DNA of 18,322 nucleotides from CAZYMI01 sp964648505. GTDB lineage: Bacteria > Pseudomonadota > Alphaproteobacteria > Micavibrionales > Micavibrionaceae. The notes below the pieces were generated by a model. It searched no databases and had not been told where the DNA came from. It was given only the letters and a program-made list of their open reading frames with translations. Where the stretch lies: contig CAZYMI010000027.1 in the NCBI GenBank assembly GCA_964648505.1, forward strand, positions 1 through 18,322, written 5' to 3'. Positions 7,548-13,315 of the stretch are shown in pieces (position 1 is the first letter of the stretch; each line of letters opens with the position of its first letter). The position numbers and the translations under genes were made by a program.

Positions 7548-9134
7548 ATGCAAACAAAAACTGATAAAAAAATAACCCGCGCCCTTTTGTCTGTTTCAGA
7601 TAAGACTGGCCTTGTCGATTTCGCAAAAAAGCTTGCTGAACATAACATCGAGCTTCTTTCAACAGGGGGAACAGCAAAGGCTCTGCGTGATGCTGGCCTT
7701 AAGGTAAAAGATGTATCTGCCCATACAGGTTTTCCAGAAATTATGGATGGGCGGGTTAAAACACTGCATCCTAAAATTCATGGTGGCATTCTTGCGATCC
7801 GCGATCATGAGGATCATCAAAAATCTATGAAAGATCATGACATCGCGCCAATCGATCTGGTGGTTGTCAATTTATATCCTTTTCGTGAAACGCTTCAAAG
7901 TGGCGCTGATACAGATACGGTCATTGAAAATATTGATATTGGTGGCCCTGCCATGGTGCGCGCCAGCGCAAAAAATCATGCCGATGTCACAATCATCACG
8001 GACCCCGATGATTACAGCAGCGTCATTCAAGAACTAAGCGAACAAAACGGTACAACCTGCTATGAGACGCGGCGTAAACTGGCTGGAAAAGCCTTCGCGC
8101 ATACAGCTGCTTATGATAGTGCCATAGCAAAATGGTTTTCATCTCAGACCCAAACGCCATTCCCAAAAGAATTTTCAATGGCAGGAAAACTATTACAAAC
8201 CTTGCGATATGGTGAAAACCCCCATCAACGTGCTGCGCTTTATTGCGATGGCACAAAACGTGCTGGCGTTTCCACAGCAACGATGCTTCAAGGCAAAGAA
8301 CTTTCTTATAATAACTTAAATGATACTGACGCAGCTTTTGAACTGGTCAGCGAATTTGAAGCGCCTACTGTTGCTATTATAAAACATGCCAATCCTTGCG
8401 GTGTGGCAAGCGCAGATACGATGCTTGACGCTTATAAGCTGGCTTACAGATGTGACCCTGTCAGTGCCTTTGGCGGTATCATTGCTCTTAACCGTAGCCT
8501 TGATGCCCATACAGCCAAAGAAATTCTGAAAATATTTGTGGAAGTTATTATTGCTCCAAGCATTGATTCAGACGCGCTTGAAATTTTAAAATCAAAGCCC
8601 AATGTACGCGTTCTTCAAACTGGGATCATGGCTGACCCTACAGAAAAACGCTATGCGATCAAAACAATTTCAGGAGGGCTTCTTGTCCAAGATCAGGATT
8701 TTGCACGCATTACAGCGGCAGATTTAAAGCTTGTGACAAAACGCGCCCCTACTGAAAAAGAACTGCATGATCTTTTATTTGCATTCACCGTTGGCAAGCA
8801 TGTGAAATCAAATGCCATTGTATACGCAAAAAACAGCGCCACAGTTGGTATCGGCGCGGGTCAAATGAGCAGACTTGATTCATCCCGTATTGCCGCCCGA
8901 AAAGGACAAGACGCAGCAGATGCTATAAAAGCCCCTGAAAATCTGACGGTAGGCTCAGTCTTGGCTTCAGACGCTTTTTTCCCTTTTGCTGACGGCCTGA
9001 TCGCCGCAGCAGAAGCTGGAATTACCGCGATTATTCAACCGGGGGGTTCAATCAAAGATGCCGAGGTCATTGCCGCAGCCGATGAACGCAACTTAGCCAT
9101 GGTTTTCACCGGTATAAGGCATTTCAGACATTAA
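7548..9134 (+). CDS. purH: Bifunctional AICAR formyltransferase / IMP cyclohydrolase
   Basis: PurH catalyses the last two steps of de novo purine synthesis: formylation of AICAR with 10-formyl-tetrahydrofolate, then ring closure to IMP. At 528 residues it is full length. The N-terminal cyclohydrolase (MGS-like) domain, about 1-200, shows SVSDKTGLVDFAK, the LLSTGGTAKAL loop, GRVKTLHPKIHGG and NIDIGGPAMVRASAKNH. The C-terminal formyltransferase domain shows LRYGENPHQ, the catalytic Lys-His in KHANPCGVA (K279/H280), DPVSAFGG and the terminal GSIKDAEVIAAADE followed by MVFTGIRHFRH. An intact gene implies purine prototrophy, arguing against an extremely reduced intracellular lifestyle (inference). 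It may be read through from the chemotaxis operon or from its own promoter near the leader inverted repeat. Confidence 0.98.
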   Translation: MQTKTDKKITRALLSVSDKTGLVDFAKKLAEHNIELLSTGGTAKALRDAGLKVKDVSAHTGFPEIMDGRVKTLHPKIHGGILAIRDHEDHQKSMKDHDIAPIDLVVVNLYPFRETLQSGADTDTVIENIDIGGPAMVRASAKNHADVTIITDPDDYSSVIQELSEQNGTTCYETRRKLAGKAFAHTAAYDSAIAKWFSSQTQTPFPKEFSMAGKLLQTLRYGENPHQRAALYCDGTKRAGVSTATMLQGKELSYNNLNDTDAAFELVSEFEAPTVAIIKHANPCGVASADTMLDAYKLAYRCDPVSAFGGIIALNRSLDAHTAKEILKIFVEVIIAPSIDSDALEILKSKPNVRVLQTGIMADPTEKRYAIKTISGGLLVQDQDFARITAADLKLVTKRAPTEKELHDLLFAFTVGKHVKSNAIVYAKNSATVGIGAGQMSRLDSSRIAARKGQDAADAIKAPENLTVGSVLASDAFFPFADGLIAAAEAGITAIIQPGGSIKDAEVIAAADERNLAMVFTGIRHFRH

Positions 9135-9139
9135 GAATT

Positions 9140-9180
9140 AAAGGGAGCGTGAAGGCTGTGCTTTTCATGTCCCCCTTTTT
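9140..9180 (+). terminator. Probable imperfect intrinsic terminator after purH
   Basis: AAAGGG (9140-9145) pairs with CCCTTT in 9173-9178, with partial inner pairing of GTGAA and TTCAT. A short T-run overlaps the right arm. The hairpin begins 6 bases after the purH stop. It is imperfect, so efficiency is uncertain. Confidence 0.5.
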
Positions 9181-9201
9181 AGTTTCTTCGAGGCGTTTCT
9201 T

Positions 9202-9229
9202 TTGATTCCATAAATCTTTAGTCTTTAAT
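9202..9229 (+). promoter_or_regulatory. Candidate sigma-70 promoter for the 9271 gene
   Basis: TTGATT (9202-9207, 4 of 6 consensus bases), a 16-base spacer, and TTTAAT (9224-9229, 5 of 6) lie just after the purH terminator. The predicted transcript start, near 9236, leaves about 35 bases before the ATG at 9271. Confidence 0.4.
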
Positions 9230-9257
9230 AACTTTCTTGTTTTATTATGACTACAAC

Positions 9258-9266
9258 AAGGGTGGA
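9258..9266 (+). promoter_or_regulatory. Ribosome binding site choosing ATG 9271
   Basis: AAGGGTGGA lies 4 bases before the ATG at 9271, whereas the in-frame ATG at 9247 is preceded by TTGTTTTATT with no purine-rich site. The downstream start is therefore preferred. Confidence 0.6.
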
Positions 9267-9270
9267 TTTC

Positions 9271-9753
9271 ATGGTCTGGGCAGCTTTAGGTAGAATGGCA
9301 TTAACAACAATAGGACCGATGGTTCTCGGTTCGATGTTTAATAAAAGCGCAGGGGCAGAAGGGCAAACAAATAACGGCCCTAGCCTTTTCAACAGAGTGA
9401 CAGACGGAGCTATTGGCTTTGGTGTCGGTGAAATTGCAGAAAGGCTTATACCTGGCCAGCAAGAAGGCTTAGGTTCAGCCCTCGGTATGGCTGGCCTTGC
9501 TGGTGCGTTTAACACCACTGGAAGCGATGAGAATAGCATGGTCCGAGTACTTGGAGCCGTTGCAGGCGCTATGGTCGCGCATTACGCACTCGGCGCTATG
9601 GGATTTGACACAAACTCGCTTGTATCTAAAGGCATTATGGCTGCCGTCGCATTTGGCGGCGCACAGCTTGCGGGTTCTTTAACAGAAAGTGCCCCCTCAA
9701 CAGCTGCGCCAACGCAAAAGCAGACGCCCGCGCTCCCGGCGCCTTCTATGTAG
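9271..9753 (+). CDS. Unrecognised Gly/Ala-rich protein with glycine-zipper-like segments
   Basis: I do not recognise this 160-residue protein (168 residues if read from ATG 9247). The N-terminus (MVWAALGRMALTTIGPMVLG) is hydrophobic. The centre contains repeated small-residue helices with G-x3-G-like spacing (GAIGFGVGE, LGSALGMAGLAGAF, LGAVAGAMVAHYALGAMG, AFGGAQLAG), typical of glycine-zipper packing in membrane-associated or self-assembling helices. No cleavable signal peptide is clear. The C-terminal 22 residues are a polar Ala/Pro/Thr/Gln tail. It sits between its own candidate promoter and a strong terminator, so it looks monocistronic. The next + gene has the same plan, including a similar LGAVAGA-x2-AH stretch, suggesting distant paralogy. 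It could be a membrane-inserting peptide-like protein, an effector or a structural protein; function unknown. Confidence 0.72.
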   Translation: MVWAALGRMALTTIGPMVLGSMFNKSAGAEGQTNNGPSLFNRVTDGAIGFGVGEIAERLIPGQQEGLGSALGMAGLAGAFNTTGSDENSMVRVLGAVAGAMVAHYALGAMGFDTNSLVSKGIMAAVAFGGAQLAGSLTESAPSTAAPTQKQTPALPAPSM

Positions 9754-9777
9754 ATACCCCACAACACATCATTCAAC

Positions 9778-9806
9778 AAAACCGCCTTAAATTGGGCGGT
9801 TTTTTT
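9778..9806 (+). terminator. Strong intrinsic terminator
   Basis: A 9-base stem (AAAACCGCC shortened by one A at the left edge, with GGCGGTTTT on the right), an 8-base loop and a run of seven T's starting at 9800 lie about 25 bases after the stop at 9753. This is a textbook rho-independent terminator ending the upstream transcription unit. Confidence 0.85.
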
Positions 9807-10050
9807 ATGTATCCCTCATTTGTTTTAAATGTTTTAAAATAATTTAAAAAATGGCTTAAATTTATCAAATATTAACTGTTATATGTAAAAATTTACCTAT
9901 ATTGATTTTATGCTTCCGTCTAAAGATCGATTAAATATGTAGGTTTTTTAGATATTAAGCAGAAAAAACAAGATGTGATCGAATTTTCTTGCATTTTGCA
10001 CCATAGAATCGATAGGCTTAAAGTAAGAATAAAAGAATGAGAGGGTTATT
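9807..10050. other. AT-rich intergenic spacer with phased TTAA steps
   Basis: No credible gene is seen. The first part is very AT-rich, with TTAA at 9824, 9833, 9843 and 9855, roughly one helical turn apart, often inside TTTTAAA-like tracts, which could produce curvature or an UP-like element. ATCGA occurs three times (near 9926, 9978 and 10008). A weak promoter candidate is TTGCAC (9996-10001), 17 bases, TAAAGT (10019-10024). The spacer ends with the strong ribosome site of the 10051 gene. Confidence 0.4.
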
Positions 10051-10512
10051 ATGGGTTGGAGTGATTATTTTACCGAGGCTGCAGGTGGATTAGCAGGTGC
10101 TGCTGGAGCCGCTTACTTTAAAAAGAGCCCTCTTCTTGGTGCTGTTGCCGGTGCAGGCCTAGCCCATCTTGGAGAATCTTACTTTAACGGTAACAGAAGC
10201 ATGAGCGCAGACGCTAATTCTGCAGGCAGCTTTCTTTCAGATAGCTTTCAGACGGTTTCTACAATTTTTGGTGATTTGTTCAAAAATTACCCATTAATGG
10301 CAACCGCTATTTCTGCAATTGCCGGATACGCTATAGGTAATGGTCTTGGTGGAGGTCTTGGTGGTATTGCTGGTGCAGTTATTGCAGGTACGCTTGCTAA
10401 CCAATATGGTAACAGCCAGCAAGAGCCTACTGCTTCCCCTGCGGCTGCTGTAGCACAGCAGGCAGAAGCTCCTTCTCTTGCGCTTAGAGCTCCTGCTCCT
10501 GCCGGGCCATAA
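10051..10512 (+). CDS. Unrecognised glycine-zipper-like small protein
   Basis: This 153-residue protein is not recognised. It starts at an ATG with a very good ribosome site (GAGAGGG, 10039-10045, 5-base spacer). Residues about 10-40 form a Gly/Ala helix (AAGGLAGAAGAAYF, then LLGAVAGAGLAHLG). Residues about 41-80 are polar and Ser/Asn-rich. Residues about 85-118 form a second hydrophobic stretch with dense glycine-zipper spacing (ISAIAGYAIGNGLGGGLGGIAGAVIAG). The last 30 residues are Ala/Pro/Gln-rich, ending APAPAGP. Glycine-zipper segments occur in outer-membrane lipoproteins, pore-forming peptides and some secreted toxins, but no lipobox, double-glycine leader or clear signal peptide is present. 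It is followed by its own strong terminator, so it is probably monocistronic and possibly highly expressed. Plan and LGAVAGA motif are shared with the gene ending at 9753. Confidence 0.78.
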   Translation: MGWSDYFTEAAGGLAGAAGAAYFKKSPLLGAVAGAGLAHLGESYFNGNRSMSADANSAGSFLSDSFQTVSTIFGDLFKNYPLMATAISAIAGYAIGNGLGGGLGGIAGAVIAGTLANQYGNSQQEPTASPAAAVAQQAEAPSLALRAPAPAGP

Positions 10513-10536
10513 GAAAAAGCTTTGAATAAGAATTAC

Positions 10537-10561
10537 AAAAAGCCCCTTCGGGGGCTTTTTT
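10537..10561 (+). terminator. Strong intrinsic terminator with TTCG loop
   Basis: GCCCC, loop TTCG, GGGGC (10542-10555) is flanked by five A's and six T's that extend the stem. The stable UUCG tetraloop and T-run make this a clear rho-independent terminator, 24 bases after the stop at 10512. The A/T flanks could also work for minus-strand transcription. Confidence 0.9.
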
Positions 10562-10803
10562 AATGCAACGAACCCGAATATCTAAGTTATGTACTATAAA
10601 AGGATGAGTAAAAAATAAAAACGAACAGAGAAAGATTGAAGCAAAGAATAAGGTAATAACTACGATTTGACTACGCCTAAAATATGCAAGAAACCACTAA
10701 AACGTTTAAAAAATAAGAACTGCACAGACACATAAATGCACCTTAATAAAGGCCCATCTTAACAAAAGATTATATGCATCAGCCTTTATGATCTTCTTCT
10801 AAT
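10562..10803. other. Intergenic spacer between convergent units
   Basis: No credible gene is seen; only very short ORFs are present, without ribosome sites. The left half is A-rich on + and featureless. The right part holds a nested inverted repeat (10746-10789), described separately, close to the stop of the minus-strand J-domain gene. Confidence 0.5.
10746..10789 (-). repeat. Nested inverted repeat 3' of the large J-domain gene
   Basis: Perfect 8-base arms ATAAAGGC (10746-10753) and GCCTTTAT (10782-10789) enclose a second hairpin, ATCTT (10756-10760) and AAGAT (10766-10770) with a 5-base loop. It begins 14 bases past the minus-strand stop at 10804. No T-run follows on either strand, so it may be a 3'-end stabilising structure or a poor terminator. 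Confidence 0.45.
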
Positions 10804-13101
10804 TTAGCGTGCTGCTGGTGCTACTGGCGCGGCACTTGCACCACCGGCGCGTGCCTTTAAAGCACCAACAGTCACACGAACTGCTGCACCCAGATTGGTT
10901 TCGCCATCCGGACGTGCCTGCTGCATGAAGCCCCCGCTTAAATCCCCAGCGGCAAAAACCTTACACGATCTTTCATTAAAATCGCTTAAGGCAGACATAA
11001 AGGCGCTTTCAACCCTGTCAGGTGAAACACGATCTGCAATTACCTTATCCGCAGCCGCAGAAATCGCAACGAGTTGACATTTAGCCGCATTATCTGTGGG
11101 GCGCAATGCAATCATCAGCGTATCGGGGTTTGCCTGCAAAGCCTTATAAGCAAAGGATTCGCGGAAGGTCGGATTACTATCAAAGTAATCGCGTAGATTG
11201 TTCATTTTCTGCTCGTTGGCGCGGGCCGCCGCCTGTTGTTGAGCCTGCGCACGTTCTTGCGCTTGCCGTGCTGCATTTGTAGCCGATGATGATGCTGACA
11301 CAGATGTATCCGCACCCTTATTTGCCGGCTCGTCAGATCCCCCAGTAAGACTCATCAGCGCTAAAGAGCCTGAAATCAGCGCTCCAACAACTGTGCCTTT
11401 CAATGCACCACGATAACCGCTTCCTAAAAAGTAATTTCTAAGATTCTTTTTATCTTCAGGTGTTCTGGGCGCAAGAAGTAATAAATCATCAATATGTAGG
11501 CGTTTAATTTCATAAGGATTAAACCATTTTTTGATTTCTGCCTCTGTAAAATTTACATCTTCAGGCTTTTGTCCGGGTTTGGCAACAATACCAGCATAAG
11601 CATTCTTTTTAATCTGTGGTTTAGCCTTATAAACTTCGCCAACAGTCAACCCCGTATCTCTAAGCGATAACGTTCTGTCTCCTTCAATTTTCGAAAGGTA
11701 GGCGTCTTGCAGATCCCGTAAATACAAAGCCAGCTTATTTCCGAAAACTCCATATATTGCTGATGCAGTAATGCCGAGACCATCCCACTCTGCTTTACGC
11801 ATCGCTAAGGGAGTTTCATAAATGCTTCTATTCTTAAGCGCATTATAATGTGTTAAATAATGTGGATCTAATCTTGAGGGATCATTCATAAACATTGTGA
11901 GTGGTAATGTCTTCAGAATGCCTGAAACATAATTCACGTGCTGCCTATGAAGATTATATTTCTCAAGATTTCCATCACTGAATTGCCGATAAATTTTTGA
12001 TCTTGTAAATCCAACGGCCCCGCCTGTAATACCTAAAAACGCAGGCACTGCAAGCCACCAAGGAACGATCGCAAAAGGCACTGCTGCCGTTGTTAAAACA
12101 AGGCCTGCAATAATTTTATTTTTTGTTGTATTTAAAGGTGAATCTTTATCTGTAAACGCTAATCTTGTTGATGATAAGCCCGTTCCCAGATCAGCAATTT
12201 CCTGCTTATAATCTTCAAGCTTCTTAACCCCAAGAAAACTGGCAAATCCAATAGGAAGCAAACTTGCGGCAGCCCATGCAACAGGCAGAACTGAAAAAGC
12301 CCCAAGCCCGGCAATTGCGCCAAGACCAAGCGGAACTGCCATAAAAGCTTTCCATGATAACCATGATTTAGGGCGTAACAAATCTTCTGAATTCGAAATT
12401 TTTTTAATATGTTCAAGCGCCTCTTTCGCTTCTTCAGGGGGCAAAAGATTACGTGCAGCATTTCTTATTTCTTCTGCGCGTGCAGCAGCGGCAGCGGCAG
12501 CATCATCAGCAGTGTAATAAGTATAATCTGGGTCGTCTGGATCAACACCATGTCTTGACCCGCCACGATCATTTAAATTTCCAGCGCCCATATTTTCTCG
12601 TAAATCTATTCCTTTGCGCCTTAAAAAATTAGCAAAAGATTTCCTATCAAGCGCGTCCGTAAACTTTTTACTTCTTTGTATTTCAGGCTTATCAACGATC
12701 GCCTTTACTATCTGAAAGTAATAGTCTTGATTGTTGAAGCCAATCAAATCTAGAAACTTTCTCTCCTGCTCTGAGTCGTTGTCAAATAAACTGTCAAGTT
12801 CTGCAAAACTTTTATCAAACCCGGCCCTCGTTAAATCGTCTTTTAATTTGCCTTCAGGGTTTGTTTGGTCTAACATTCTATCATAAGCAGCGCGTTTATC
12901 CGGGTCGCCAAGCGTATCATACGCTTCGGAAATTCGTTGGGATTCCTCAAGCGCTGCTTTTTTTATACCCTCAGGGGCATTCATATATTTATCGGGATGC
13001 GATTCTTTCATCATGGCTTTGTAAGCAGCCGAAATGTCTTCTTGGGTTGCGGATCTGTCCACCCCTAAAATCTGATAAAAATCTTGATTATCTTCAGCCA
13101 T
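10804..13101 (-). CDS. Large multi-spanning membrane J-domain protein of unknown function
   Basis: A 765-residue protein from ATG 13101; a GTG at 13113 would add four residues, but the ribosome site AAGGGTGAG (13117-13109) overlaps it and is 7 bases from the ATG. An N-terminal J domain (about 5-77) has HPD at 35-37, so it should recruit DnaK. Residues about 85-240 are charged, including a run of seven Ala near 201-207. Hydrophobic stretches lie at about 252-292 (probably two helices), 329-366 (two) and 565-586 (one). A cytosolic-looking loop spans 370-560. After the last helix come a Gln/Ala-rich coiled-coil-like stretch (600-632) and a C-terminal domain with two Cys (about 675 and 713) and an Ala/Pro-rich end. 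With five helices and a cytosolic J domain, the C-terminus would be periplasmic and the Cys pair could form a disulfide (inference). It is not any standard DnaJ, DjlA or CbpA type. Confidence 0.85.
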   Translation of the reverse strand: MAEDNQDFYQILGVDRSATQEDISAAYKAMMKESHPDKYMNAPEGIKKAALEESQRISEAYDTLGDPDKRAAYDRMLDQTNPEGKLKDDLTRAGFDKSFAELDSLFDNDSEQERKFLDLIGFNNQDYYFQIVKAIVDKPEIQRSKKFTDALDRKSFANFLRRKGIDLRENMGAGNLNDRGGSRHGVDPDDPDYTYYTADDAAAAAAARAEEIRNAARNLLPPEEAKEALEHIKKISNSEDLLRPKSWLSWKAFMAVPLGLGAIAGLGAFSVLPVAWAAASLLPIGFASFLGVKKLEDYKQEIADLGTGLSSTRLAFTDKDSPLNTTKNKIIAGLVLTTAAVPFAIVPWWLAVPAFLGITGGAVGFTRSKIYRQFSDGNLEKYNLHRQHVNYVSGILKTLPLTMFMNDPSRLDPHYLTHYNALKNRSIYETPLAMRKAEWDGLGITASAIYGVFGNKLALYLRDLQDAYLSKIEGDRTLSLRDTGLTVGEVYKAKPQIKKNAYAGIVAKPGQKPEDVNFTEAEIKKWFNPYEIKRLHIDDLLLLAPRTPEDKKNLRNYFLGSGYRGALKGTVVGALISGSLALMSLTGGSDEPANKGADTSVSASSSATNAARQAQERAQAQQQAAARANEQKMNNLRDYFDSNPTFRESFAYKALQANPDTLMIALRPTDNAAKCQLVAISAAADKVIADRVSPDRVESAFMSALSDFNERSCKVFAAGDLSGGFMQQARPDGETNLGAAVRVTVGALKARAGGASAAPVAPAAR

Positions 13102-13108
13102 TTTTATT

Positions 13109-13117
13109 CTCACCCTT
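13109..13117 (-). promoter_or_regulatory. Ribosome binding site of the large J-domain gene
   Basis: On the minus strand, AAGGGTGAG lies 7 bases before ATG 13101. It contains the alternative GTG (13113-13111), which makes that codon an unlikely start. Confidence 0.65.
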
Positions 13118-13133
13118 TATAACTGCAAGACCC

Positions 13134-13163
13134 TGTATCGCGGATTCTTGCGGTTTTTGTCAA
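13134..13163 (-). promoter_or_regulatory. Candidate sigma-70 promoter for the large J-domain gene
   Basis: On the minus strand a perfect TTGACA -35 (13163-13158) is followed by an 18-base spacer and GATACA (13139-13134), a weak -10 (3 of 6). The predicted transcript start, near 13127, lies about 26 bases before the ATG. Confidence 0.45.
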
Positions 13164-13230
13164 ACTTTGCCCGTTTATTTCTTTATGGGGCTAATTTATC
13201 ATAATTATGCTGTAACTTCAATAAATTATG

Positions 13231-13251
13231 GTTAATATTTGGAAGATTAAC
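13231..13251. repeat. Inverted repeat in the divergent lepA / J-protein promoter region
   Basis: GTTAAT (13231-13236) and ATTAAC (13246-13251) are a perfect 6-base inverted repeat with a 9-base centre, in the 214-base region between two divergent genes. No T-run fits a terminator, so a dimeric regulator site is the simplest reading. A possible lepA -35 (TTGGAA, 13239-13244) overlaps it, with TATTAT at 13264-13269 as a -10, though the 19-base spacing is long. Confidence 0.35.
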
Positions 13252-13315
13252 AAAAAAATGACATATTATTAAAAATACCCTTTTAAATCAGAGGGATAGG
13301 CCTTATAACGACGCC

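Noticed and set aside
9225..9539. Minus-strand ORF of 104 codons opposite the 9271 gene
   Set aside because: It is Pro/Ala-rich because it is the complement of a Gly/Ala-rich coding frame. It has no ribosome site, and the + gene has promoter and terminator.
10683..10715. Tiny ORF MQETTKTFKK in the 10562-10803 spacer
   Set aside because: Ten codons, no ribosome site and no context supporting a peptide gene.
13233..13250. CtrA box in the lepA upstream region (TTAA...TTAA)
   Set aside because: The two TTAA halves are separated by 11 bases rather than the required 7.
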